Of a DNA stretch of 64,000 nucleotides, positions 1 to 7,032 are shown piece after piece. Positions within the stretch are counted from its first letter, which is position 1. Each line of letters opens with the position of its first letter. Below the pieces are notes generated by a model. It saw only the letters and a program-made list of their open reading frames with translations. It was not told where the DNA came from and ran no database searches. Both the position numbers and the translations under genes were made by a program. Source of the stretch: Martinezella tropici. Its GTDB lineage: Bacteria; Pseudomonadota; Alphaproteobacteria; Rhizobiales; Rhizobiaceae. The stretch spans positions 1-64,000 of the forward strand of contig NZ_QMKK01000022.1 of NCBI RefSeq assembly GCF_003287875.1, in the 5' to 3' direction.

Positions 1-5
1 CCTAG

Positions 6-20
6 CACTACTTTGGCAGA
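6..20 (+). repeat. Left terminal inverted repeat of the IS701-type element
   Basis: Fifteen bases that match exactly, in inverted orientation, 1407-1421. Beyond base 20 the two ends diverge. CTAG flanks both repeats as the probable target-site duplication. Confidence 0.85.
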
Positions 21-77
21 TTAACCGGTCATTTACGATGATGGGCCATCTTGGGCACTTTCACAGGGGTGCGCGAG

Positions 78-1295
78 ATGTCGGAACTGGATGTTGCGCT
101 GGCGGATTGGCTGAAGCCGTTCGTCGAGAAGCTTGGTCACAAGAAGCGGCGGCAGATGTGCCCGGTCTATATTTCGGGCCTCATCGGACCTGGTGATCGC
201 AAGAGTATCGAGCCGATGGCGGAACGTCTGGCACCTGATCGCTACGACCGCCTGCATCATTTCATCTCGGATGGGATTTGGGATGCCGGTCCTCTTGAGG
301 CGGAACTGGCGGTGCAGGCCGACAGGATTGTCGGGGCTTCAGATGCTTTTCTGGTGATCGACGACACAGGTCTACCGAAGAAAGGCGACCATTCTGTTGG
401 GGTGGCGCCGCAGTACGCGTCGATGCTCGGCAAGCGCGCCAATTGCCAGACGCTGGTGTCGTTGACGCTGGCCCGCGACGAGGTTCCCGTCCCAGTGGGC
501 TTACGATTGTTCTTGCCCGACAGTTGGACGAGTGATCAGGATCGGATGGCGAAGGCTGGTGTTCCCGAGGAGATGCGCCGATCCCGCACCAAACCGGAGA
601 TCGCGCTCGGCGAGATCGATCGGCTGATGGCCGCAGGCGTGCGGTTTGGCACCGTGCTTGCGGATGCCGGCTATGGTCTGTCGGCTGCGTTTCGCCAGGG
701 GCTCAGTGCACGCAATCTCACCTGGGCTGTCGGTATTCCCAAGCATCAGAAGGTTTATCCTCATGATGTCGCATTGGTCTTTCCTGTCGCCGGCCATGGA
801 CGGCCACGCAAGCATTCGATCCCCGATACGCTGTCGACCGCAGCCGAAACGATCTTGGAAGGAAACACCTGGAAGAAGGTCAGTTGGCGTCACGGCACGA
901 AAGGTCGACTGACAGCACGCTTCGCTGCCCTACGCATTCGGATTGCTGATGGCAACCCGCAACGCATCCTCGACAAGGGACAGCAGCACATGCCGGGCGA
1001 AGTGGCGTGGCTCGTTGGTGAATGGCGTTCAAACGACGAGCGCAAATACTACCTCTCCAATCTGCCGGCCGAGGCGACCTTGAAAGCGCTCACGGCGGCC
1101 ATCAAGGCGCGATGGGTCTGCGAGCAGGCCCATCAGCAGATGAAGGAAGAGCTCGGCCTCGATCACTTTGAAGGTCGATCATGGCAGGGCCTCCACCGAC
1201 ACGCGTTGATGACGATGATTGCCTATGCCTTTCTTCAACATCAACGCCTCAACAAGGCAAAGCGGGAAAAAAAGGAAGAGGCACGGCCCGCCTAA
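78..1295 (+). CDS. IS701-family DDE transposase
   Basis: Cuts and reinserts the surrounding element. The protein (405 aa from this start) has the IS701-type catalytic layout: first Asp in FLVIDDTG (about residues 95-96), second Asp in VLADAGYG (about 196) and a C-terminal Glu in RWVCEQAH (about 349), followed by the family-typical KEELGLDHFEGRSW stretch. The start at 78 is preferred because CAGGGG lies 8 bases upstream; a TTG nine codons earlier (51) keeps the frame but lacks a clear ribosome site. The frame is uninterrupted and ends in a basic tail, so the enzyme is probably functional. Confidence 0.85.
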   Translation: MSELDVALADWLKPFVEKLGHKKRRQMCPVYISGLIGPGDRKSIEPMAERLAPDRYDRLHHFISDGIWDAGPLEAELAVQADRIVGASDAFLVIDDTGLPKKGDHSVGVAPQYASMLGKRANCQTLVSLTLARDEVPVPVGLRLFLPDSWTSDQDRMAKAGVPEEMRRSRTKPEIALGEIDRLMAAGVRFGTVLADAGYGLSAAFRQGLSARNLTWAVGIPKHQKVYPHDVALVFPVAGHGRPRKHSIPDTLSTAAETILEGNTWKKVSWRHGTKGRLTARFAALRIRIADGNPQRILDKGQQHMPGEVAWLVGEWRSNDERKYYLSNLPAEATLKALTAAIKARWVCEQAHQQMKEELGLDHFEGRSWQGLHRHALMTMIAYAFLQHQRLNKAKREKKEEARPA

Positions 1296-1406
1296 GCCGA
1301 CACTGCCGGCCATCCGACGCGCTGTCATAGCCGCGCTCTCAAACCACCATCCACCACAACGATGTCCTCACTGCCGTATCAGGTTCCTAATGACCCCAAA
1401 TTCAAT

Positions 1407-1421
1407 TCTGCCAAAGTAGTG
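1407..1421 (-). repeat. Right terminal inverted repeat of the IS701-type element
   Basis: Exact inverted copy of 6-20, followed directly by CTAG at 1422-1425. The 111 bases between the transposase stop and this repeat show no further gene. Confidence 0.85.
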
Positions 1422-1425
1422 CTAG

Positions 1426-1459
1426 CTGCAACAATGCCGTAACTGCATACGTGTTGCAG
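1426..1459. other. Inverted repeat just outside the IS element
   Basis: CTGCAACA (1426-1433) and TGTTGCAG (1452-1459) form an 8-bp perfect stem with an 18-base loop, starting at the base after the CTAG duplication. It may be part of the target-site neighbourhood or a weak terminator; no T-run follows. The rest of 1460-1544 shows no gene. Confidence 0.35.
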
Positions 1460-1544
1460 GAGCGCCCGATTCGGTTGCAGCGGGCAGCTTGATAAGAGGC
1501 GGCAGAATCCGCCCCTCCCATGTCCTTTTTCTTCGTTTTCGAGA

Positions 1545-2069
1545 CTAGGCGCAGCAACCGCTTTGGGAGGCGGTTAGTCCGCAGCAGGCAGCGCCCCCCT
1601 TTGCGTTCTCGACCAACCAGCGGTCACGTGGCTTGCAGCTCGCCGGGCGCGGCAGGAGTTCGACATGGACAGCTCCGCCCCGGAGTGTCGGTAAAGATGC
1701 GCAGTAGAGCTGCATCGGTCGCACGCCGTCGCTGACTTCGAAGGTTAGCTTCGCCGATCCGTCGAGCTGCACGTGCTCGGTCACCTTTCGGATAATCGAG
1801 TGGAACTTGCCCACAGCCATGTGCGTGCGATCGGCTTCATCGATGTCCCAGAGCTGGATGAATATCTCTGACCAGGCCTCCGGATTGGCACCGCAGTCGA
1901 GAGCCGAGAACTGTCCGGCCTTGACCTCTGTGACGTGATAACCGGACTTCACCGGATGTCCGTCATAGTAGAACACCAGAGGAGAATCCTTCGCTCTGGA
2001 AAGAATTGAGACGAGGGCGCCCAGGCTAATGTCGTCCGTCTGTATTTTGCTGTTGTCGATGGCATTCAT
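1545..2069 (-). CDS. DUF6428 family protein of the arsenic locus
   Basis: A 174-aa soluble protein of unknown biochemical function. The N-terminal half (SLGALVSIL, then PLVFYYDGHPV and SGYHVTEVKAG) is what I recall for the DUF6428 family, often found beside arsR genes. The C-terminus is cysteine-rich (ACC near residue 160 and a terminal CCA), which might bind metal or arsenite; that is inference. The start at 2069 is chosen because the upstream in-frame ATG (2126) would lie inside arsR. It is divergent from arsR across a 42-base promoter region and so is probably controlled by the same repressor. Confidence 0.7.
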   Translation of the reverse strand: MNAIDNSKIQTDDISLGALVSILSRAKDSPLVFYYDGHPVKSGYHVTEVKAGQFSALDCGANPEAWSEIFIQLWDIDEADRTHMAVGKFHSIIRKVTEHVQLDGSAKLTFEVSDGVRPMQLYCASLPTLRGGAVHVELLPRPASCKPRDRWLVENAKGGAACCGLTASQSGCCA

Positions 2070-2093
2070 TTCCGGTAATCCTTGTTTCAACAA

Positions 2094-2109
2094 TTCAAGG
2101 ATTATTGAA
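2094..2109. promoter_or_regulatory. Candidate ArsR operator between the DUF6428 gene and arsR
   Basis: The 42-base divergent intergenic region contains TTCAA-N6-TTGAA, an inverted repeat ending 2 bases before the arsR start codon. Its position suits a repressor site blocking both directions. The motif is short and the assignment is inferred from position only. Confidence 0.4.
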
Positions 2110-2111
2110 AT

Positions 2112-2477
2112 ATGGATCAACGTCAAGCCCTGGCGTCGTTCGGCGCCCTGTCGCAGGAGACGCGTCTACAGATCATCCGAATGCTTGTGGTCGCCGGACC
2201 CGATGGCATGTCCGCAGGCGCGATCGCCGAGAACGCGGAAGTCTCTCCGTCGAACGTCTCGTTTCACCTCAAGGAACTGGAGCGAGCAGGTCTCATCAAC
2301 CAGCAGCGGGAGTCCCGCTCGATCATTTATTCAGCGGCCTACGATGCTCTTGGGGGACTTGTTCGGTTCCTGATGGAAGACTGCTGCGCCGGACATCCTG
2401 AAATCTGCGCTCCGGCTGTAGCCGTGGCCGCATGTTGCGCGGACGGGGCGACGTCGATGTCGAAGAAGGCGAACTGA
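2112..2477 (+). CDS. arsR: ArsR/SmtB-family arsenite-responsive repressor
   Basis: Winged-helix repressor (121 aa) that should release DNA on binding trivalent arsenic or antimony. The recognition helix region is SPSNVSFHLKELERAG (about residues 45-60). It lacks the ELCVCDL sensor of plasmid-type ArsR; instead cysteines cluster after the DNA-binding domain: C91, C92 and C99 in EDCCAGHPEIC, then C108-C109. A similar C-terminal trio (95, 96, 102) senses As(III) in the Acidithiobacillus ferrooxidans ArsR. It is the first gene of a four-gene operon; its TGA shares a base with the aqpS start (TGATG). Confidence 0.88.
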   Translation: MDQRQALASFGALSQETRLQIIRMLVVAGPDGMSAGAIAENAEVSPSNVSFHLKELERAGLINQQRESRSIIYSAAYDALGGLVRFLMEDCCAGHPEICAPAVAVAACCADGATSMSKKAN

Positions 2478-3160
2478 TGCAAGAGTTCGATCTTCATCGG
2501 CGGCTGGCTGCAGAAGCCATCGGAACCGCCTTGCTGGTCGCGACCGTCGTCGGTTCCGGCATTATGGCATCCTCCCTGACGCAGGACACAGCGCTCGCCC
2601 TGCTTGGGAATACGTTGGCGACGGGCGCGATGCTGGCGGTGCTCGTCACGGTGCTCGGCCCGATATCGGGAGCGCATTTCAATCCCGCCGTGTCGCTGGT
2701 GTTCGCCCTGTCGCGTGTGCTGCCTAGGCGCGACCTAGCTGCCTACATCATCGTTCAGATCGCTGGCGGCGTCTCGGGTACGATGGCGGCTCATATGATG
2801 TTCGCACACCCCATCCTCGAATGGTCCTTGAAAGAGCGCTCTGGAGAGAGCCAATGGTCGGCGGAATGGGTTGCCACTTTTGGGCTCGTATCGGTCATTC
2901 TTCTCGGCATCCGCTTCGATCGAGGGGCAATCCCTTGGTTGGTCGGCCTGTACATCACGGCGGCCTATTGGTTCACGTCCTCTACATCATTCGCCAATCC
3001 CGCCGTCGCGGTCGCGCGCGCCTTCACGAACACCTTCTCTGGAATTCGGCCCGCCGATCTTCCGGGATTCGTTACGGCGGAGTTCATCGGGGCGCTATGC
3101 GCCTTCGTTCTGGTCACTTGGCTGCTTCGGCCGACCCCAACCGTGGAGACAGCATCATGA
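2477..3160 (+). CDS. aqpS: Aquaglyceroporin of the AqpS type (arsenite channel)
   Basis: MIP-family channel (227 aa, six hydrophobic segments). Both NPA boxes are present, HFNPAVSL (about residues 67-74) and FANPAVAVAR (about 172-181). After the second NPA there is Val where most aquaporins have the selectivity-filter Arg, as I recall for Sinorhizobium meliloti AqpS. In that system arsenite made by ArsC leaves the cell down its gradient through AqpS. The ATG at 2477 overlaps the arsR stop, and the stop overlaps arsC (ATGA), indicating translational coupling; a longer reading from 2432 would run into arsR and is unlikely. Confidence 0.88.
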   Translation: MQEFDLHRRLAAEAIGTALLVATVVGSGIMASSLTQDTALALLGNTLATGAMLAVLVTVLGPISGAHFNPAVSLVFALSRVLPRRDLAAYIIVQIAGGVSGTMAAHMMFAHPILEWSLKERSGESQWSAEWVATFGLVSVILLGIRFDRGAIPWLVGLYITAAYWFTSSTSFANPAVAVARAFTNTFSGIRPADLPGFVTAEFIGALCAFVLVTWLLRPTPTVETAS

Positions 3161-3579
3161 ACGTCACCATCTACCACAATCCGGATTGCGGCACGTCCCG
3201 CAACACGCTGGCCATGATCCGCAATGCCGGGATCGAACCGACCGTTATCGAATACCTGAAGAACCCGCCCACGCGCGCCCAGCTCGTGAAACTGATTGCC
3301 GACGCCGGATTAACTGTCCGTGAAGCTATCCGCGAGAAGGGCACGCCCTATGCGGAGCTGGGTCTCGACAATGCCGACCTGACAGGCGCGCAGCTCTTGG
3401 ATGCGATGATAAAAGATCCGATTCTGATCAACAGGCCGTTCGTCATCACGCCCTTGGGGACCCGCCTTGCTCGGCCTTCGGAAGTCGTCCTCGACATCCT
3501 TCCTGACACTCATAAAGGACCGTTCAGCAAGGAAGACGGCGAAAAGATTCTCGACGCTGATGGGAAGCGCCTTGTCTGA
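3157..3579 (+). CDS. arsC: Arsenate reductase, glutaredoxin-dependent ArsC type
   Basis: Reduces arsenate to arsenite using glutathione/glutaredoxin. The 140-aa protein has the family hallmark HNPDCGTSRNTL with catalytic Cys11, a YLKNPP segment near residue 36 and the RPFVITPLGTRLARP stretch carrying the arsenate-binding arginines (about residues 90-104). The start ATG overlaps the aqpS stop; a longer in-frame reading from 2821 lies inside aqpS and has no support. The arsenite it forms is presumably handled by the AqpS and MFS genes either side. Confidence 0.92.
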   Translation: MNVTIYHNPDCGTSRNTLAMIRNAGIEPTVIEYLKNPPTRAQLVKLIADAGLTVREAIREKGTPYAELGLDNADLTGAQLLDAMIKDPILINRPFVITPLGTRLARPSEVVLDILPDTHKGPFSKEDGEKILDADGKRLV

Positions 3580-4777
3580 GCGAGTGCCCGTTCTTGCCGT
3601 GCTTGCGCTCGGTCTGACACAGATCATCGGTTACGGCACGCTCTACTATTCCTTCAGCATCCTTGCACCGGACATGGCAGCGCAGTTCTCTTGGTCCAGC
3701 GAATGGGTATTCGGCGCACTGTCCGTCGCGCTACTGGTCGGCGGGCTGACTGCCCCATGGCTGGGTATCTTATTCGATAGGATCGGTGCCGCCCGTGTGA
3801 TGACGATCGGATCCTTCGTGGCTGCTGCGGCTCTGACCGTTTGTGCCCTCACGCCTAACAAGGCGGCCTATGTCACCGCACTCATTGCTGTCGAAGTTTC
3901 GGCCAATCTGGTCCAGTATGGCGCCGCCTTCGCGTTGCTCGTCCAAATCCATCCTCACGTCGCTTCCCGCAGCATTACCTATCTGACATTGATCGCCGGG
4001 TTCGCCTCGACAATCTTCTGGCCGATCACAACCGCGCTCCATGCGCATCTGAGCTGGCAGAAGGTCTATCTAGTCTTCGCAGCGCTGAACCTATTCGTCT
4101 GCATGCCGATTCACACTTGGCTGTCTCGCGAAGGAGCTTCGAACCGCGTGAAGGCCTCCACCGCTGCACCCGTTGTCGAGGGCATGCTCCCACCCGCACG
4201 ACGCCGTATCGGCTTCGCGGTCATGGTCACCGGCTTCTCCTTGATGTCGCTCATTAGTTCGGCTGTTTTGGTACATCTTGTCCCATTGCTGTCCGGTCTT
4301 GGACTCGGTGCGACGTCCGCCCTCGTTGGAGCGCTTTTTGGCCCCTCGCAGGTCAGCAGTCGGCTCGTCAACATGGTCTTCGGGAAGAACTTGTCCGCGC
4401 TCCATCTAGCAATGATCGCAGCAGTGCTCATCCCCAGCGGCGTCCTTGTGCTTCTGTTCTCAGCGCCATCCGTGCTGGGTGCCATGGCCTTCGCAATCAT
4501 CTTCGGCATGGGCAATGGCCTGTTGAGCATCGTGACCGGAACGCTGCCTCTGCATCTCTTTGGAAGTGAGGGCTATGGCAGGCTGCAGGGGAAGATGATG
4601 GCAGCGCGCCTGATCCTTTCAGCGCTTGCGCCATTCGTGCTTGCCTTCTCGATGGAGAACATCGGCATACCGTCATCTCTCGGCATCACGGCGACCTTGG
4701 GTGGACTTTCGATAGTCGCGCTGCTCTCCATCACGGTATTGCGGCAAGAACAACACAGGCCAACCGAGCAGAACTGA
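3560..4777 (+). CDS. arsK: MFS transporter, probable arsenite efflux protein (ArsK type)
   Basis: Inner-membrane permease of 405 aa with about 12 hydrophobic segments and an MFS-like loop GILFDRIGAARVM between TM2 and TM3. The N-terminus (LGLTQIIGYGTLYYSFSILAP) matches what I remember of MFS members in rhizobial ars clusters, including Agrobacterium ArsK, which exports As(III), Sb(III) and trivalent organoarsenicals. The specific name is less certain than the family. The ATG at 3560 overlaps arsC by 20 bases; a GTG at 3584 just after arsC is the alternative. It is the last gene of the ars operon, which contains no Acr3 or ArsB pump. Confidence 0.7.
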   Translation: MGSALSERVPVLAVLALGLTQIIGYGTLYYSFSILAPDMAAQFSWSSEWVFGALSVALLVGGLTAPWLGILFDRIGAARVMTIGSFVAAAALTVCALTPNKAAYVTALIAVEVSANLVQYGAAFALLVQIHPHVASRSITYLTLIAGFASTIFWPITTALHAHLSWQKVYLVFAALNLFVCMPIHTWLSREGASNRVKASTAAPVVEGMLPPARRRIGFAVMVTGFSLMSLISSAVLVHLVPLLSGLGLGATSALVGALFGPSQVSSRLVNMVFGKNLSALHLAMIAAVLIPSGVLVLLFSAPSVLGAMAFAIIFGMGNGLLSIVTGTLPLHLFGSEGYGRLQGKMMAARLILSALAPFVLAFSMENIGIPSSLGITATLGGLSIVALLSITVLRQEQHRPTEQN

Positions 4778-5039
4778 CGAACGGAATGCTTCGGCGGAGC
4801 CGATCGGTCCCACGTCCCGCCCTTGGCGGCACTATGACGACGCTCCTGCTGCCTTGAATCCGCCTAAGCATGCGGCGAATGACAACCGCGATCTTTCTTC
4901 CAGACCAGCGATAGACAGCAGGATTGGCCCCACTCGACTTCGTACGGCCTTTTCCGCCCTCACAATCTCAGACCAGACATCGCTGGATTATACAGCCGAT
5001 AGGCTCCCCCCATTTTCACCTTCCCGTAAAATCCCGGCA

Positions 5040-5067
5040 TGTCACAATCCTTCCCCCATGCCTTGTC
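5040..5067 (+). promoter_or_regulatory. Candidate ECF41-type promoter
   Basis: TGTCACA (5040-5046), 17 bases, then TGTC (5064-5067). Known ECF41 promoters have TGTCACA and CGTC boxes at about this spacing, so this differs by one base in the second box. It sits 37 bases upstream of the flavodoxin start, ahead of an operon that encodes an ECF41 sigma factor, so autoregulation is likely. The rest of the 4778-5103 gap shows no gene. Confidence 0.6.
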
Positions 5068-5103
5068 ATGTCCTTCGCAACACCAATTTCGAAGGAGATG
5101 GCA

Positions 5104-5727
5104 ATGATCCGGCAGGGCATCGCAATCGTTTATCACAGCGGCTATGGCCATACGGGCCGTCAGGCGGAAGCCGTGAGGGCGGGGGTTGAGGAGGTGGATG
5201 GCGTCGAGGCTATGCTGTTGACGGTGGACAAGGTGGAGCGCCACTGGGATGATCTCAACGCGGCGCAGGCCATCATCTTCGGATCGCCGACCTATATGGG
5301 CTCGGTCTCCGCATCGTTCAAAGCATTTCAGGAGGCAACATCGCATGCCGTTCTCGCCAGGGGCTATCTGTGGAAGGACAAGATTGCGGCGGGCTTCACC
5401 ACTTCGGGGTCACGATCCGGTGACAAGCTTTCGACGCTGATGCAGATGGTGATTTTCGCAGCCCAGCACGGAATGCATTGGGTCGGCCTCGATCTTCCTC
5501 CGGCAAATTGTTCTTCAACGGGCTCGGAAGAGGATCTGAACCGCCTCGGCTTCTGGCTTGGCGCGGCGGCGCAGGCGAATACGGATGAAGGGCCGGAGAC
5601 CGCACCGCCTGCTTCCGATCTCGCCACCGCCCGCCATCTTGGGCGACGGGTGGCGCTGACGACGCTGCAGTTCGTCTGCGGTCGCGACGTCAATCCGTTC
5701 GCACATGAACTTGCGGTCCATGTGTGA
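5104..5727 (+). CDS. Flavodoxin-fold NAD(P)H-dependent reductase
   Basis: A 207-aa flavodoxin-like protein of the WrbA/NAD(P)H:quinone reductase group. It opens with a beta-strand and FMN-phosphate loop (IAIVYHSGYGHTGRQAEAV, residues 6-24), followed by FGSPTYMGSVSASFKAF (about residues 60-76), the second flavin-contacting region. The start is set by GAAGGAG at 5091-5097, six bases before ATG 5104. It overlaps or abuts the ECF sigma gene, so the two are cotranscribed. Likely role: FMN-dependent reduction of a quinone or electrophile, under control of its partner sigma factor (inference). Confidence 0.78.
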   Translation: MIRQGIAIVYHSGYGHTGRQAEAVRAGVEEVDGVEAMLLTVDKVERHWDDLNAAQAIIFGSPTYMGSVSASFKAFQEATSHAVLARGYLWKDKIAAGFTTSGSRSGDKLSTLMQMVIFAAQHGMHWVGLDLPPANCSSTGSEEDLNRLGFWLGAAAQANTDEGPETAPPASDLATARHLGRRVALTTLQFVCGRDVNPFAHELAVHV

Positions 5728-5728
5728 A

Positions 5729-6592
5729 ATGCCGTCCGACCCGATCTTTTCCGAGCTGCGCCCGCGCCTCGTCAGGCTCGCCTACAGGATGCTCGGGTCG
5801 GTCGCGGATGCCGAAGACGTCGTGCAGGATACCTGGCTGCGCTGGCTGGCGGCCGATCGTGCCACGATTCGCACGCCTGCCGCGTTTCTGCGGACTATCG
5901 TCACCCGGCTTTGCCTGAACGAGCTGAAATCGGCACGCCGTCGCCGGGAGACCTATGTGGGCTCCTGGCTGCCCGAGCCGATCTTCGATCCGGACGATGG
6001 CGATGCGGCCGACGACATCACGCTGCCGTTGATGCTGGCGCTGGAGCGCCTGTCGCCGCTGGAGCGTGCAGCCTTTCTCCTGCATGACGTGTTCGGCATG
6101 GATTTCGACGATGTTGCGCTCGCGATCGGTCGCGAGGCTGCTGCCTGCCGCAAGCTTGCCAGCCGGGCGAGGGCGCATGTCACCGAAGCGCGGCCGCGCT
6201 TTGCCATCGGCAAAGAGCAGGGGCTCAAATTCGCCACCGCCTTCTTCACGGCGTCGAGAACGGGAGACATGGCCGCTCTTCGCGCTCTGCTTTCCGAAGA
6301 TGTCGTTGTCTATGCCGATGGCGGCGGCAAGGTACCGACCTCGCTGCGGCCGCATGTCGGGCTTTCCGCCGTCATGCTCCTTCATGAGCAGCTGGCACGA
6401 ATTTTCCGCGCGCAGCCCTCCCAGCTGGTCCATTATGCCGCCATCGACGGCCTGCCGGGTTTCGTGACGATAGAGGGCGGCAATGTCGCGCAGACGACCG
6501 CGCTGCAGATCGAGCAGGAAAAGGTCGTCGCCATCTATTGCACCCGCAATCCGGACAAGCTGCAGCACGTTATCAAGGCTTTGCCGCATTGA
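5729..6592 (+). CDS. ECF41-group RNA polymerase sigma factor with SnoaL-like C-terminal domain
   Basis: Sigma-70 family factor (287 aa, SigJ-like). Region 2 is at the N-terminus (RLAYRMLGSVADAEDVVQDTWLRW, residues 13-36 split over two helices), region 4 about residues 110-155 (LSPLERAAFLLHDVFGMDF). The C-terminal extension carries both ECF41 signatures: YADGGGK in the linker and NPDKL close to the end. In characterised ECF41 proteins this extension regulates the factor in place of an anti-sigma protein. Usual partners are COE-type enzymes; here the upstream partner is a flavodoxin. The ATG at 5729 resembles family starts; an ATG at 5720 overlaps the flavodoxin stop. Confidence 0.88.
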   Translation: MPSDPIFSELRPRLVRLAYRMLGSVADAEDVVQDTWLRWLAADRATIRTPAAFLRTIVTRLCLNELKSARRRRETYVGSWLPEPIFDPDDGDAADDITLPLMLALERLSPLERAAFLLHDVFGMDFDDVALAIGREAAACRKLASRARAHVTEARPRFAIGKEQGLKFATAFFTASRTGDMAALRALLSEDVVVYADGGGKVPTSLRPHVGLSAVMLLHEQLARIFRAQPSQLVHYAAIDGLPGFVTIEGGNVAQTTALQIEQEKVVAIYCTRNPDKLQHVIKALPH

Positions 6593-7032
6593 CGATTGAC
6601 GGCGCGAAGAGAGAGATACGAAAGCGGTCGACACCGAAGCGTAGAAGGTCGGCGAAGTCTATCACGACGAGATACTGATGCGCCTTGATACAAGTGCCTG
6701 AAAGCACTGTTCGAATTTATCCAAAAAATCCCGAGTCCAGTGGCGACTCGCTCTCGTTTGTCACAGAGCTGGACGGCTGATGACGATCTGCGGACGAGCC
6801 TGTGTCTCAGCGTGCGTATTGTTGCCGTCACTACTTCAAGCCGACGCCGCTTTACCATGCATTAACCATGACTTTCAGAATTTCTTCAGTGAGCTCAATT
6901 TGCATCGCAAAAACGCCAAACTGCAATCATGATTAAAGCACCGTTAGGTGATTGGAGCGTAGCAGGATACCGGAATGAGGGATGTACCGGTATCAGACCT
7001 CCGTCAGAGTAATGAGTAGCGGCTTGGGACAG
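6593..7032. other. 440-base intergenic region before the RlpA-like gene
   Basis: No convincing gene. It holds small dyads (for example AGTGC-N6-GCACT near 6690) that could end the sigma-factor transcript, and an isolated TGTCACA at 6759 without a matching downstream box. The promoter of the following lipoprotein gene must lie here but I could not place it. Confidence 0.4.

Larger units (their letters stand above)
6..1421 (+). mobile_element. IS701-family insertion sequence, apparently complete
   Basis: A 1416-bp element bounded by 15-bp perfect terminal inverted repeats (6-20, CACTACTTTGGCAGA, and its complement at 1407-1421). The tetranucleotide CTAG sits immediately outside both ends (2-5 and 1422-1425). 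IS701 elements are known to duplicate a 4-bp YTAR target, so CTAG fits as the target duplication. The only gene inside is a full-length DDE transposase. The element lies at the border of an arsenic-resistance cluster. Family assignment comes from the transposase motifs plus the duplication size; no ISfinder comparison was made. Confidence 0.85.

Noticed and set aside
5690..6634. 314-codon open frame on the minus strand opposite the ECF sigma gene
   Set aside because: Arg/Gly/Asp-rich shadow of a GC-rich gene; no family pattern, and the plus-strand frame has clear sigma-factor motifs.
6759..6765. Second TGTCACA element downstream of the ECF41 gene
   Set aside because: No CGTC-like box at 16-17 bases, and the next gene start is about 270 bases away, so it is probably chance.
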